Below, piece after piece: positions 1 to 9,341 of a stretch of DNA of 64,000 bases. Position 1 is the first letter of the stretch. Every line of letters begins with the position of its first letter. This DNA is from Arthrospiribacter ruber (GTDB taxonomy: Bacteria; Bacteroidota; Bacteroidia; Cytophagales; Cyclobacteriaceae): positions 248,001 through 312,000 of the forward strand of contig NZ_RPHB01000002.1 of NCBI RefSeq assembly GCF_019343195.1. The letters run 5' to 3'. The notes beneath the pieces were generated by a model that was not told the DNA's origin, did not search any database, and saw nothing but the letters and a program-made list of their open reading frames with translations. The translations under genes were made by a program, and so were the position numbers.

Positions 1-1
1 T

Positions 2-538
2 ACGGTAAATATAGATTGCACATCAGCCTATAAGACCGCAAAAGAAAGTGGCAATTCATTTTTTTTGTATTATTTATTCAGAGCTTTGAAAACAGCCAAT
101 GAAATAGAAAATTTCCGGTACAGGATCATCGATAAGCAGGTATATATCTTTGACAGCATAAACGCTTCTCCTACTATCAATCGGCCAAACGGTACTTTTG
201 GTTTTGCATATTTGGAGTATTCCCAGGGCGAGAGCGATTTTTATGCAAAGGCTATAAAGGAGATAAAACGTGTACAGCAATCGAATGATTTAATGCCTGC
301 GGTTTCCGGAGAAAACGTCATTCATTTTTCGGCTATACCCTGGATAGACTTTACCGCCCTTTCCCATGCCCGAAGTTTTTCTTACCCAGACAGTTCACCA
401 AAAATATCTTTTGGAAAAGTAACCGAGCAAAGAGGCGTAAAAACAATGCCTGTTTCAATTCACGGACATCACGGTCTAATTGACGGCTATCATGTTGGGC
501 TTTTTGTTGATAGGTTTCAAGAGCTAATGAAGAATTAA
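2..538 (+). CDS. Chloramphenicol O-acetyltransferase (CatA type), 5' end outside the window
   Basis: The reading frame is open from the first bases of the window, so the true start lies upstream; about 178 codons are visible of a family that is usually near 210-220 residues. The visible N-terminal part has the family pattern NSFFLYYLFRALKTANEIEN followed by FRYRI. The C-terminal active-site block HHGLIDGYHVG matches the CAT signature HHxxxDGYH, whose His is the general base for acetyl transfer from acetyl-CoA to the drug 3-hydroxyl. The enzyme should act in the cytoplasm as a trimer. It could be a xenobiotic acetyltransferase that acts on something other than chloramphenicol; the family call is firm, the substrate is not. 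An unrelated open frame follows immediately. Confidence 0.88.
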   Translation, partial: TVNIDCTSAYKTAKESGNSFFLYYLFRALKTANEIENFRYRIIDKQVYIFDSINASPTINRPNGTFGFAYLEYSQGESDFYAKAIKEIKRVQQSNDLMPAVSGENVIHFSAIPWIDFTALSHARSFSYPDSSPKISFGKVTEQRGVKTMPVSIHGHHGLIDGYHVGLFVDRFQELMKN

Positions 539-851
539 TAAGACAAGAATTCTAGAAACAATTGTTTTTTACATTGAAAAATCAAAAGACAAGCTAGTTG
601 CTACCGATCTAAATGGAACGTCAATAAGAGCCAAATTAGTAGAAAGTACAACGGAAGCTGTTCTTGGAGGCGATATAGGACACGTTTCACTTCAATTTGA
701 ACTATCAGAATCAATCCACTCTGAACAAAAAATAATAGAAATTGAAGAAAATATTAAAATCAATTTCGACAGAAACACTTTCACTTTAATACTTTTAAGT
801 GCTCATTACAAAGATGGCCAATATTTATCAAACCTGTCTACTTCAGACTGA
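537..851 (+). pseudogene. Open frame of about 100 codons without a normal start
   Basis: From 537 to the TGA at 849-851 one frame is open and reads like a real protein, with segments such as VFYIEKSKDKLVATDLNG and IKINFDRNTFTLILLSAHY. It contains no ATG, GTG or TTG near its 5' end; the first candidate is an ATT at 549. The upstream in-frame stop is at 528-530, inside the acetyltransferase gene. I do not recognise the family. It is either the remnant of a small gene whose start was lost when the acetyltransferase was joined to it, or a small gene that uses a rare start. The composition is acidic and rich in beta-like segments, with no signal peptide or membrane segment. Confidence 0.35.
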
Positions 852-904
852 ATCGCTTAATTGGCAAGGCTTAAATGAAACGGGCCCAAAATAAATAACA
901 GCAA

Positions 905-1474
905 ATGACAGACATATACATTACGGACAAAACCTTTCATCAAAACGACTCACTTACAAAAGGAGAATACGAAAACTGCACATTCCAAGCCTGTAACTTA
1001 GCTGACTTCAATCTGTCCGGTTTTAAGTTTACTGACTGCACTTTTATTGCCTGCAATCTGAGTTTGGCAAAGCTCACTAAGACAGTGTTTCGTGATGTAC
1101 AGTTCAAAGACTGCAAAATGTTGGGTCTCCGGTTTGACCACTGCAATGAGTTTGGCCTTTCATTTTCCTTTGACGGTTGCCAGCTAAACCACTCTTCATT
1201 TTACAGGACAAAAATCAAGAAGACTGTTTTCAAAAAATCCCAATTGCAGGAAGCAGACTTTTCAGAAGCGGACCTGACGGCTGCATTGTTTGAAAACTGT
1301 AACCTGGAAGGTGCAACTTTTTACCAATCAATAATTGAAAAGGTAGACTTCCGAACTTCTTACAATTACACTATTGACCTGGATGAAAACCGGGTTAAGA
1401 AAGCAAAGTTTTCATTTTCGGGCATTGAAGGCCTGTTGGCGAAGTATGATATTGAAATTGAGCACTCAAATTAG
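905..1474 (+). CDS. Pentapeptide-repeat protein (Qnr/McbG-like)
   Basis: This 189-residue protein is built almost entirely of A(D/N)Lxx-type pentapeptides: for example CTFQACNLADFNLSGFKF near residues 25-42 and ADFSEADLTAALFENCNLEG near 113-132. A central break near residues 75-95 separates two repeat blocks, as in Qnr-type proteins. Such proteins fold as a right-handed quadrilateral beta-helix; some mimic DNA and protect gyrase from quinolones or microcin B17, but most have no known role. There is no signal peptide, so it is probably cytoplasmic. The C-terminal 35 residues leave the repeat pattern. A resistance role is possible but cannot be told from sequence alone. Confidence 0.85.
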   Translation: MTDIYITDKTFHQNDSLTKGEYENCTFQACNLADFNLSGFKFTDCTFIACNLSLAKLTKTVFRDVQFKDCKMLGLRFDHCNEFGLSFSFDGCQLNHSSFYRTKIKKTVFKKSQLQEADFSEADLTAALFENCNLEGATFYQSIIEKVDFRTSYNYTIDLDENRVKKAKFSFSGIEGLLAKYDIEIEHSN

Positions 1475-1797
1475 AACACAAGTTGCTAAAAATTGAAACT
1501 GTAACAGATAAAAACCTATTGGCAACGGACATACTATAAGTTTTGCTAAAGGATTTCTAGCAGTGCATTTATATCCATAAACCCTAAAGGGATTTTGGCT
1601 ATTGCTTATCGTTAAAATTGTACTCCTTTCCAAAATGCACTCTTCCAAAAGACAGGTTTGAAAACAGTCTGATCGGGCTCCCGGAATTACCCCTATTTCT
1701 CCCATCATTTATGCCCAGCCTAGCTACCTCAAAGTCAGGGATACTGGGACTTTTGGGTGGGGGGAGGAATCTTAGGACAATGGATTTAGAATCAAAA
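1475..1797. other. Intergenic region between convergent genes
   Basis: No convincing gene is present. Short frames here have no family pattern. The right part contains one copy of a dispersed imperfect inverted-repeat element (see the repeat entry at 1686) lying just downstream of the ribB stop, where it could serve as a transcription end. Confidence 0.5.
1686..1770. repeat. Dispersed imperfect inverted repeat, copy A
   Basis: The segment shares the core CTACCTCAAAG followed by CAGGGATACTGGGAC with the element at 28450-28527, and the stretch GACTTTTGGGTGGG with the element at 34323-34400. C-rich sequence on the left and G-rich sequence on the right suggest it can fold into a hairpin. It is intergenic, like the other copies. 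Confidence 0.55.
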
Positions 1798-2400
1798 TCA
1801 AGACATATAAGATATCAATTGTTCAATACTGATCAACTTTAAACCGTGTTTGACAGCAACTTTTTTTAAGTCATCAAGGCGTGCCATTGAGCCGTCTTCA
1901 TTCAAAACTTCAATCAGGACTCCGGAAGGCTTTAAACCCGAGAGCTTGGCCAGATCAATCGCTGCTTCTGTATGACCCGGTCTTACCTTTACACCCCCAC
2001 TTTTGCCAATTAAGGGGAAAATATGACCAGGAATACCAAAGTCTGAAGGTATTTTATTTGGATCAACCAAAGCATTTATGGTTTTTGCTCTATCAAATGC
2101 CGATATCCCTGTAGTACAACCAAATCCAACTAGATCAACTGAGACTGTAAAAGCTGTTGAATAATTTGAAGAATTATTATTGACCATTAATTTAAGGCCC
2201 AGTTCATTACATCTTTCCTCGGTCAAAGACACGCACATTAACCCTTTGGCCTCTTTAGCCATAAAATTCACCAATTCAGGAGTAATGAGTTCGGAAGCGC
2301 ATATCATATCACCTTCATTTTCCCTATCTTCATCATCAACAACAATTACGATTTTTCCATTTTTAAAATCTTCTATTGCTTCTTCTATTGTGTCAAACAT
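1798..2400 (-). CDS. ribB: 3,4-dihydroxy-2-butanone-4-phosphate synthase
   Basis: RibB converts D-ribulose 5-phosphate to 3,4-dihydroxy-2-butanone 4-phosphate plus formate, the four-carbon precursor in riboflavin synthesis. The 200-residue length fits the stand-alone enzyme. The acidic metal-binding loop [10 protein letters not shown] is at residues 22-31 and the [12 protein letters not shown] motif starts at residue 140; both are intact. There is no GTP cyclohydrolase II (RibA) domain fused behind it, unlike the RibBA form common in Bacteroidota. No other riboflavin gene is in the window and no FMN riboswitch pattern was seen upstream. It is divergent from the sugar operon that starts at 2889, which would feed the pentose-phosphate pool; whether the two are functionally linked is open. 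Confidence 0.93.
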   Translation of the reverse strand: MFDTIEEAIEDFKNGKIVIVVDDEDRENEGDMICASELITPELVNFMAKEAKGLMCVSLTEERCNELGLKLMVNNNSSNYSTAFTVSVDLVGFGCTTGISAFDRAKTINALVDPNKIPSDFGIPGHIFPLIGKSGGVKVRPGHTEAAIDLAKLSGLKPSGVLIEVLNEDGSMARLDDLKKVAVKHGLKLISIEQLISYMS

Positions 2401-2888
2401 CTGTAAATATTAGAAATACTCCTTAGTTAATAAAGTTGCACAAAGAAAACTACTTCCTTCCAAAAAAAAGCAAAATTCTATTAAATTAATCAAAAGTATT
2501 GAGATTTTGGAGCTACTACTTCAGTCAAAATAGTTGCTTTTATGTCCATTAATAGAACAAAAATGCTTAAATCATTTAAAATGGCATCATTCTGTTCAAA
2601 AGGCAAAGTAATCCAATAATTTTTAACACAAGAAAATTGCTACTAGATAACACTTAAAATGAGCTGATTACAGGGAAAACTCAATTAAAAACTCAAGGAT
2701 CCACTTACGAATTACCCCTATTTGTTTTTATTAATTTTTTATTTCTTATGTTTTTTTTCGTTTATTTGTTATTAAATCCACGCATTTAAGAAGCTTTCTT
2801 AAAGAAACCTTCATATATTAAAAGGTTGATTATCTGTATAAATGGAAAAATCTATCTAAAAGGATTCATAATTTAAATAAGATGTAAA
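2401..2888. other. Divergent intergenic region (ribB / sugar operon)
   Basis: This AT-rich region has no gene. It must hold the promoters for ribB (leftward) and the sugar operon (rightward). A TTTCGTTTATT block at 2756-2766 is shared, in the opposite orientation, with the region upstream of the DeoR-type regulator and is listed as a candidate operator. No riboswitch was recognised. Confidence 0.5.
2756..2766. promoter_or_regulatory. Candidate operator of the DeoR-type regulator
   Basis: The minus-strand reading AATAAACGAAA is identical to the block at 23696-23706 upstream of the regulator gene. Weaker relatives (AATAAACAAAA, AATAAACAT) occur upstream of the glycosidase-like gene (22702) and susC (20965). 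This is inferred from shared sequence in an AT-rich background, so chance matches are possible. Confidence 0.3.
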
Positions 2889-4313
2889 ATGATTTTCAAA
2901 GGGAAAGAGCAAAAAAAAGTAAGCTTAGGTGTCATCATAGGAAACAGAAATTTTTTCCCTGACAGCTTGGTTTCGAAAGCCAGAAAGGAGCTTATTGAAT
3001 TACTTAATTCTATCAATATAAACGGTATTTTACTCAGTGATCAGGACACTAAACTAGGCGGTGTCGAGACTTTTCAGGATGCTGTTAAATGTGCAAAGCT
3101 ATTCTCAGAACATAAAAATGATATAGTAGGCATCTTGGTCATTCTACCGAATTTCGGGGATGAAAGAGGCGTTGCCGAAACCCTGAAACTGGCAGATTTG
3201 AATGTCCCTGTATTGATCCAGGGTTACCCTGATGACCTTAACAAGCTTGATGTAGCCAGAAGAAGGGATGCATGGTGCGGTAAAATCTCTGTTTGCAACA
3301 ACCTCTATCAGTATGGAATAAAGTATTCATTGACCACAGACCATGTTTGCTCCCCTTCGGATCCTAAGTATTTAAAAGATTTACAGGATTTTGTGTCCGT
3401 ATGCCGTGTTGTCAGAGGTATGAAATCAGCCCGAATTGGTGCTATTGGTGCAAGGCCAGGCGGGTTCAACACGGTTAGGTACAGTGAAAAGCTTTTGCAG
3501 CACTCCGGGATATCAGTAGTTACAGTGGACTTGTCTGAAATATTGGGCAAAGCAAATAAAATAGACAATGAGTCAGCAGAAGTCAAAAAACGATTAGAAT
3601 TAATCAATTCATATGCTAATGTGGGAAGAACTCCTGCGCAAGCTTTGTTCCAGATAGCAAAGATGGATATAGCGCTCAATGATTTTATCCAGGAAAATGC
3701 TCTTGATGCAACAGCGATACAGTGTTGGACTTCTGTACAGGAGAACTATGGTTGCAATGTTTGTACAAGTATGAGTATGATGAGTGAGAATATGCAGCCC
3801 AGTGCCTGCGAAGTCGATGTCACCGGAACTTTGACGATGTATGCCATGCAATTAGCTTCAGGTTCCCCATCGGCTTTGGTGGACTGGAACAACAATTACG
3901 CGGAAGATCCGGAAAAATGTGTTTTGTTTCATTGTGGAAACTGGGCCAAATCCTTCCTTCCCGATATTGAAATAAGCACAGCACCTATACTGGGCACTAC
4001 TGTTGGTGAAGAAAACACTTATGGTGCTCTTTCAGGAAGAACACCTGCATCGAACCTTACTTTTGGAAGAATCTCAACAGATGATGTAAAGGGTAAAATT
4101 AAAGCTTACATAGGAGAAGGAGAACTTACAAATGATGAACTCAAAACCTTTGGAAACAAGGCTGTTGCAAAAATTCCTAATCTTCAGGATCTGATGAAAT
4201 ATGTTTGTAAAAACGGCTTTGAGCACCACGTGGTAATGAACGCTTCCCATTCTGCCCACATTTTGGAGGAAGCATTGGAAAACTATATGGGTTGGGAAGT
4301 TTACAGACACTGA
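2889..4313 (+). CDS. L-fucose/L-arabinose isomerase-like sugar isomerase
   Basis: First gene of the sugar operon, 474 residues. The family interconverts aldoses and ketoses with a divalent metal, usually Mn2+. It is shorter than E. coli FucI (about 590) and close to the FucI-related family of 450-500 residues. Likely metal ligands by analogy to FucI are Glu308 (in ACEVDVTG), Asp332 (in ALVDWNN) and a His in EHHVV (446-447); the assignment is from motif position only. The N-terminal half has the Rossmann-like pattern of the family (VSLGVIIGNR; ARIGAIGARPGGFNT). No signal peptide, so cytoplasmic. Neighbours are a split transketolase and an FGGY kinase, which fits aldose to ketose conversion as the first intracellular step. 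The substrate is unknown; the gene should not be named fucI on this evidence. Confidence 0.82.
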   Translation: MIFKGKEQKKVSLGVIIGNRNFFPDSLVSKARKELIELLNSININGILLSDQDTKLGGVETFQDAVKCAKLFSEHKNDIVGILVILPNFGDERGVAETLKLADLNVPVLIQGYPDDLNKLDVARRRDAWCGKISVCNNLYQYGIKYSLTTDHVCSPSDPKYLKDLQDFVSVCRVVRGMKSARIGAIGARPGGFNTVRYSEKLLQHSGISVVTVDLSEILGKANKIDNESAEVKKRLELINSYANVGRTPAQALFQIAKMDIALNDFIQENALDATAIQCWTSVQENYGCNVCTSMSMMSENMQPSACEVDVTGTLTMYAMQLASGSPSALVDWNNNYAEDPEKCVLFHCGNWAKSFLPDIEISTAPILGTTVGEENTYGALSGRTPASNLTFGRISTDDVKGKIKAYIGEGELTNDELKTFGNKAVAKIPNLQDLMKYVCKNGFEHHVVMNASHSAHILEEALENYMGWEVYRH

Positions 4314-4344
4314 AACCGTTTTGATACAATGTAAATTAATGTAC

Positions 4345-5193
4345 ATGACTGAAATTGAACTTAAACTAAAATCTCTTGAGTACAGAAAAAAGATCCTCAG
4401 GTATATTAAAATGGCTTCGGCTGGACATACTGGAGGGAGTCTCTCCTGTACTGACATCCTAAATGTTCTTTATAACAGAATAATGAATGTCAATCCACAA
4501 AACTTCAAGAACAATGAAAGAGACCGTTATATACAAAGCAAAGGACATTCCGTGGAGGCACTTTATGTTGTTCTTGCTGACCAGGGTTTCTTTCCCGAAG
4601 CTGAACTGGAAACCTTATGTAAATACAAATCCCATTTCATTGGCCATCCTACGAGGAAAGTACCGGGAGTAGAACAGAACACCGGAGCTTTGGGGCACGG
4701 CCTGGCACTCAGTGTAGGAACTGCCCTGGCAGCAAAGCTGGATAACTTACATTTTAAAGTTTTTACGCTTTTGGGGGATGGGGAATTGGCTGAAGGATCC
4801 AATTGGGAAGCTCTTTTAGCGGCATCCCATTACAAACTTGACAACCTTGTTGTCATCCTTGATTACAACAAGCTTCAGATAACCGGTCCAAATGCTGAAG
4901 TAATGAATTTAGAACCGGTAATTCCAAAGTTTGAATCCTTCGGCTGTTCGGTCAGGCAAGTGGATGGCAATGATCTAAAGGAGCTTGAGAACAACCTGTT
5001 AGATGTCCCTTTCGAAAAAGGGAAACCAAATGTAATTATTGCACAGACAGTAAAAGGGAAAGGAGTAAGTTATATGGAGAATACACTAAAATGGCATCAT
5101 GGTGTACCAAATGACCAGGACTATAAACTTGCCATCGAAGAACTAAATAATCAAATTTCACAACTTCAAAAACCTCAACTGCATGAGAAGTGA
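4345..5193 (+). CDS. Transketolase, N-terminal (TPP-binding) subunit
   Basis: This 282-residue protein is the pyrophosphate-binding half of a split transketolase. The TPP/Mg2+ motif begins GDGE at 144-147 and ends at Asn175 (ILDYN). The conserved His of AGHTGG (28) and the GALGHGL stretch (115-120) are present. I chose the ATG at 4345; an upstream ATG at 4339 and a TTG at 4321 are in frame, but the conserved helix begins right after 4345. The stop overlaps the start of the second subunit by 11 bases, indicating translational coupling. Together the pair moves a two-carbon ketol unit between sugar phosphates. Split transketolases occur in general metabolism and in dedicated catabolic routes such as apulose-4-phosphate cleavage. 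Confidence 0.92.
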   Translation: MTEIELKLKSLEYRKKILRYIKMASAGHTGGSLSCTDILNVLYNRIMNVNPQNFKNNERDRYIQSKGHSVEALYVVLADQGFFPEAELETLCKYKSHFIGHPTRKVPGVEQNTGALGHGLALSVGTALAAKLDNLHFKVFTLLGDGELAEGSNWEALLAASHYKLDNLVVILDYNKLQITGPNAEVMNLEPVIPKFESFGCSVRQVDGNDLKELENNLLDVPFEKGKPNVIIAQTVKGKGVSYMENTLKWHHGVPNDQDYKLAIEELNNQISQLQKPQLHEK

Positions 5194-6154
5194 GTCGATC
5201 ATTAAACCTTCATCCCTTAAAATGGGAATACCAAACCTGGAGGCTTTTTCCAACACCCTTCAAAATCTGGCAGAGTCAGACAATGACATTATTGTGGTAA
5301 CAAGTGATTCCAGAGGTTCTGGCAAACTTGTACCCTTTGGGGAAAAATATCCTGAGCAAATTGTGGAAGTGGGCATAGCTGAACAAAATCTGGTTGGAAT
5401 ATCAGCGGGGCTGGCTTCAGCGGGCAAGAAAGTCTTTGCTGTTTCTCCGGCTTGTTTCCTGACAGCAAGGTCTTTTGAACAAGTGAAAAATGATGTGGCT
5501 TATTCAGACAACCCTGTAAACTTAATAGGAATTTCATCTGGGGTAAGTTACGGAGCTTTAGGGACAACCCACCATAGCCTCCATGATTTTGCTGCCCTTA
5601 GAGCAGTCAACAATATTACCATCATTTGTCCGGCAGATAATTATGAAACTGAGCAAGCCATAATGTTTGCTGCGGCGTCCGATTTCCCTGTATATATCAG
5701 GTTCGGCAAAAAGCCAATGCCATTTGTTTCTGAAAGCAAGGATTTTGAAGTTGGAAAAGGCAGATTAGTAAGGGAAGGGAAAGATGCTGTGGTCATTGCG
5801 ACGGGAGAAACGGTATTTCCCGCTCTTGAAGCAGCACAGTATCTGGAAGACAATCACAATATACAAATTGGAGTAGTGAGCATGCATACCGTTAAGCCGC
5901 TGGATGGCGGATTGTTAAAAGAACTGGCAAAATCTTACCCTGTTATGCTAACCGTAGAAGAACACATGGTGAATGGAGGTTTGGGGGAAGCATGTGCCGC
6001 ATTTCTTATACAGTCTGGTTTCTCACCCAAATTCAAAATCATGGGAATCCCTGATGAATATACCATAACAGGATCACAAGTTGAAATATTTGAACATTAC
6101 GGAATTTCAGGAAGAGGTATTTCAAAAGAAATTCTGGAATTGATAAGCCTTTGA
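5183..6154 (+). CDS. Transketolase, C-terminal (pyrimidine-binding) subunit
   Basis: The 323-residue partner carries the catalytic Glu67 in VGIAEQN, which activates the aminopyrimidine ring of TPP, and the transketolase C domain ([26 protein letters not shown]). The annotated ATG at 5183 overlaps the first subunit; an in-frame ATG at 5222 (MGIPNLEAF) would remove the 13 non-conserved residues and is an alternative start. The [12 protein letters not shown] segment matches the substrate-channel region of the family. Being encoded between a sugar isomerase and an ABC importer, the enzyme is probably dedicated to the imported sugar rather than housekeeping pentose phosphate metabolism; that is inference. 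Confidence 0.92.
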   Translation: MRSESIIKPSSLKMGIPNLEAFSNTLQNLAESDNDIIVVTSDSRGSGKLVPFGEKYPEQIVEVGIAEQNLVGISAGLASAGKKVFAVSPACFLTARSFEQVKNDVAYSDNPVNLIGISSGVSYGALGTTHHSLHDFAALRAVNNITIICPADNYETEQAIMFAAASDFPVYIRFGKKPMPFVSESKDFEVGKGRLVREGKDAVVIATGETVFPALEAAQYLEDNHNIQIGVVSMHTVKPLDGGLLKELAKSYPVMLTVEEHMVNGGLGEACAAFLIQSGFSPKFKIMGIPDEYTITGSQVEIFEHYGISGRGISKEILELISL

Positions 6155-6186
6155 GTATTTCCCTGCACGCTATAAAAACTACTTTA

Positions 6187-7137
6187 ATGATGATTTCGAA
6201 TGTTAAGAACTTTGGATTGTTTTTGATTTTTATCAGCACATTTATTCTCTTTCATGCTTGTAAGCAAAAACCCCGGCAGCGAGACACAAAAAAAATTGCT
6301 GTAGTAATTTCCACTTTAAACAATCCCTGGTTTATGGTGCTTGCGGAATCAGCAGTAAAAGAAGCTGAATCTTTGGGTCATGAAGCAAAAATTTTTGATT
6401 CCCAAAACAGCACAGCCCTAGAGGCTGACCATTTTGAAAATGCAATTGTTTCAGGTTATGACGCCATCCTTTTCAATCCCACTGACTCTGATGGATCAAT
6501 TTCCAATATTCAACAGGCTAAAATTGCCGGCATACCGGTTTTCTGCATGGATAGGGAAGTTAATGCCAAAGGCGTAGCCACTTCGCAGATCCTTTCGGAC
6601 AGCTACTCAGGCTGCGTTGCCATCGGGAAGCACTTTGTCAAAAGTCTTGACAAAAAGGGCAGGTATGTGGAAATTATCGGTATGGTGGGTGATAACAACA
6701 CCTGGAACAGGTCTTCAGGATTTCATTCTGTGGTGGACAATTATCCGGATTTGATTATGGTTGCCCAGCAAAGTGGGGAGTTTGACAGAAATAAATCCAT
6801 GGAGGTCATGGAATCAATATTACAGGCACAACCTGATATAGATGCGGTTTTTTGTGGCAATGACCCCATGGCAATGGGTGCCTATCAGGCCTTGGTTGCA
6901 GCAGGTCTTGAAGACAAAGTAAAGGTTTTCGGTTTTGATGGAGCAAGTGAAGTCATCACATCCATTCAAGATGGTAAGATACAGGCAACCGGTATGCAAT
7001 TCCCTGAATTAATGGCCAAAACAGCCGCAGCATTTGCTGATCAGTACTTCAGGGGGGAGAGGGAATTCCCGGAAAAAACGCCAGTCTCAGTTGAATTGGT
7101 CACCGAAGAGAATGTCAGATTTTATATTGAAAATTAA
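6187..7137 (+). CDS. Ribose-type sugar ABC transporter, substrate-binding lipoprotein
   Basis: Periplasmic sugar-binding protein of the peripla_BP_4/RbsB type. A signal peptide ends in the lipobox FHAC with the lipidated Cys25, so it is anchored to a membrane. The mature part starts [15 protein letters not shown], and the ligand-contact segments are recognisable: [27 protein letters not shown] and FGFDGA. These match the ribose/galactofuranose/polyol branch but do not fix the ligand. I chose ATG 6187 because the upstream TTG at 6151 would add a non-signal extension overlapping the transketolase stop. It is followed after 6 bases by the DUF2291 gene. Confidence 0.9.
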   Translation: MMISNVKNFGLFLIFISTFILFHACKQKPRQRDTKKIAVVISTLNNPWFMVLAESAVKEAESLGHEAKIFDSQNSTALEADHFENAIVSGYDAILFNPTDSDGSISNIQQAKIAGIPVFCMDREVNAKGVATSQILSDSYSGCVAIGKHFVKSLDKKGRYVEIIGMVGDNNTWNRSSGFHSVVDNYPDLIMVAQQSGEFDRNKSMEVMESILQAQPDIDAVFCGNDPMAMGAYQALVAAGLEDKVKVFGFDGASEVITSIQDGKIQATGMQFPELMAKTAAAFADQYFRGEREFPEKTPVSVELVTEENVRFYIEN

Positions 7138-7143
7138 GGACGC

Positions 7144-7779
7144 ATGACTGAAAAACTATACAAAGCAGCAATCAGTGTGGGAGTCCTTGTTCTTCTGGTC
7201 TATTTGTCTGTTGAAATCCACCCTTTAAGTGAGTACAAATTAGCCAAGGCAGGTAGGACTTTCGACGCAGCGGCTTTTTCTCAGGAATACTGGGATGAAA
7301 TTGTGCTTCCCGGACTTGGGCAAGCGGTTCCACTGGATTCCCTTATCCAATGGCTTGAAACTGATAAAGAAAAAACATTTGATCAATATGGATCAGCATT
7401 AAGTATTGGAAATATCAGGTATTTCCTTGTCAAAGGTACCGGTTTGGTGGAAGAACTTAATCAGGACTACCTGAAACTCAAACCGGACAACAGGAAACTG
7501 ACAATTGCTTTTGAGTTTATCTATGGAAATGCTGCAAGAGATGCTTTTGATGTCATTGACCTCAATGATTTTGACAGTACTTCAGAACTCAACAGTGTTT
7601 CTGAACACCTCAATTCAATCATCAAAAACAACATTATCTCTTCATTTTCAAAATCAGTAAAGCTAGGGGATCATGTAGGATACATCGGTGTAATTGAACT
7701 CAACAGGCAACATCTGATGCTTCAGGATCTTGAAATCATTCCGCTTCAATTATCTCTCAGACCTGATTTTCAACAATAA
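7144..7779 (+). CDS. DUF2291 family protein of a sugar ABC operon
   Basis: This 211-residue protein has one N-terminal membrane segment (about residues 8-24, AAISVGVLVLLVYLSV) and then a soluble, probably periplasmic, domain containing FDAAAFSQEYWDEIVLPGL and the repeated use of IGNIRYFLVKGTG-like strands. It matches the DUF2291 family, which is found beside ribose-type ABC importer genes and has no established biochemical role. It sits between the binding protein and the ATPase gene with 6-base spacers on both sides, so it is almost certainly part of the importer unit. No lipobox Cys is evident, unlike many relatives. Confidence 0.72.
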   Translation: MTEKLYKAAISVGVLVLLVYLSVEIHPLSEYKLAKAGRTFDAAAFSQEYWDEIVLPGLGQAVPLDSLIQWLETDKEKTFDQYGSALSIGNIRYFLVKGTGLVEELNQDYLKLKPDNRKLTIAFEFIYGNAARDAFDVIDLNDFDSTSELNSVSEHLNSIIKNNIISSFSKSVKLGDHVGYIGVIELNRQHLMLQDLEIIPLQLSLRPDFQQ

Positions 7780-7785
7780 GGACAA

Positions 7786-9303
7786 ATGCTAATAGCCAAA
7801 GACATATCCAAAAATTTCTCCGGCGTCCGTGCATTGGAGAGCGTAAATATGGAAATTCATTTAGGTCAGGTTACAGCCTTGATCGGTGAAAACGGAGCGG
7901 GAAAATCTACCTTGATGAAAATTTTATCCGGAGTATATCCAGATTATGATGGAGAAATTATTTTCAATGGAAAGAGACTTGGTTTTTCCAATCCCAGTGA
8001 AGCACAGCATGAGGGAATAGCAATCATTCATCAGGAATTAAGTTTAATCCCTCAACTGAGCATTGCCGAGAATATTTTCTTGGGGAGGGAAATCACCTAC
8101 AGGTTTGGAACCCTCAACAAAAAGCTAATGTGGAGGCGTGCAAAAGAACTTTTGGACCGGCTCAAGTTAGACCTTGATCCTAATACACCTGTTTACACAC
8201 TTAAAGTAGGTCAGCAACAAATTGTGGAGATTGCAAAAGCATTACTTACAGATGCTGAAATAATTATCATGGATGAACCGACTTCCGCTATCAGTGACCA
8301 AGAAGTAGACATCCTCTTTGAGATCGTTAAAAATTTAAGAAATCAAAACAAGGGAGTTGTGTATATCTCCCATAAGCTGGATGAGCTAATCAGGATTGCC
8401 GATAGGTTTGTGGTTCTCCGGGATGGAAAAACCATTGAATCGGGATTGATAAAGGGAATGAATAAAGATAATATCATTCAGAAAATGGTGGGCAGGAATA
8501 TCCAGCTTCTGACACCGCCGGAAGTATCTGGTCAGGAAGAAAAAATTCTGGAGGTAAAAAACCTTAGCTATACCCCTAAAGGAGGTACCAAAAGCGGCAT
8601 GCTGAAGCATATTTCATTCAATCTATATAAAGGCGAGATCCTTGGGATTTTCGGTCTTATGGGAACAGGAAGAACAGAGCTTTTGGAGTCCTTGTTTGGG
8701 CTTCACCCTGGAACCAGCGAGGGAGAAATCCATATTAATGGGACAGCTGCTGCTTTCCAGCATCCTTCAGATGCTATTCAGGCAGGACTGGCATTGGTAC
8801 CTGAAGACAGGAAGAAGGACGGCCTTGTCCTTGGCTTGGATGTAAGGACAAATATTAGTCTAACCGTGTTGGACAAATTGGAGAACTTCGGAACAATCAA
8901 TCATAAAAAAGAAACCAGGCTGGCAGGCAAGTACATAGGCGAACTCGGTATAAAAACCTCTTCTCAGAAGCAACTGGTTATGAACCTGAGTGGTGGAAAC
9001 CAGCAGAAAATAGTCATTTCAAAATGGCTGGCCACCCATCCAAAAATCCTTTTGCTGGATGAGCCAACAAGGGGCATAGACGTGAATGCGAAAAATGAGA
9101 TTTACAAACTTATCACCCAATTGGCAAAGGAAGGGTTGGGAATCATCATGGTCTCCTCCGAACTACCTGAAATACTTGCTGTCTCCAACAGGGTTCTTGT
9201 CATGGCGGAAGGAGAACTCACAGCAGAAATACCAATATCTGAGGCCAATGAAGAAGTGATCATGCAGGCGGCCATTCCCAAATCAAAACAAGCCTCCAAT
9301 TAA
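7786..9303 (+). CDS. Sugar ABC transporter ATPase (RbsA-type, double domain)
   Basis: The 505-residue protein has two nucleotide-binding domains in tandem, as in RbsA/MglA. Domain 1 has a canonical Walker A GENGAGKST at 34-42 and Walker B IIMDEPTS, with a divergent signature VGQQQ. Domain 2 has a degenerate Walker A (GLMGTGRTE) but a strong signature LSGGNQQK and LLLDEPTRGIDV. This asymmetry is normal for the family. It powers import through the permease encoded next. Ribose-type ABC importers are uncommon in Bacteroidota, which usually pair SusCD with inner-membrane symporters. Confidence 0.95.
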   Translation: MLIAKDISKNFSGVRALESVNMEIHLGQVTALIGENGAGKSTLMKILSGVYPDYDGEIIFNGKRLGFSNPSEAQHEGIAIIHQELSLIPQLSIAENIFLGREITYRFGTLNKKLMWRRAKELLDRLKLDLDPNTPVYTLKVGQQQIVEIAKALLTDAEIIIMDEPTSAISDQEVDILFEIVKNLRNQNKGVVYISHKLDELIRIADRFVVLRDGKTIESGLIKGMNKDNIIQKMVGRNIQLLTPPEVSGQEEKILEVKNLSYTPKGGTKSGMLKHISFNLYKGEILGIFGLMGTGRTELLESLFGLHPGTSEGEIHINGTAAAFQHPSDAIQAGLALVPEDRKKDGLVLGLDVRTNISLTVLDKLENFGTINHKKETRLAGKYIGELGIKTSSQKQLVMNLSGGNQQKIVISKWLATHPKILLLDEPTRGIDVNAKNEIYKLITQLAKEGLGIIMVSSELPEILAVSNRVLVMAEGELTAEIPISEANEEVIMQAAIPKSKQASN

Positions 9304-9341
9304 CTTAAAGGACAATATATAACCGCATCAAAGATTCGATT

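Noticed and set aside
1618-1842. 74-codon plus-strand ORF
   Set aside because: It runs into the 3' end of ribB on the other strand and includes a dispersed repeat; not a credible gene.
2401-2470. Possible FMN riboswitch upstream of ribB
   Set aside because: The conserved RFN segments are not recognisable in this short AT-rich stretch.
2889-4313. Calling the isomerase fucI or araA
   Set aside because: No fuculose or ribulose pathway genes (aldolase, fuculokinase, AraD) accompany it, and the length differs from both enzymes.
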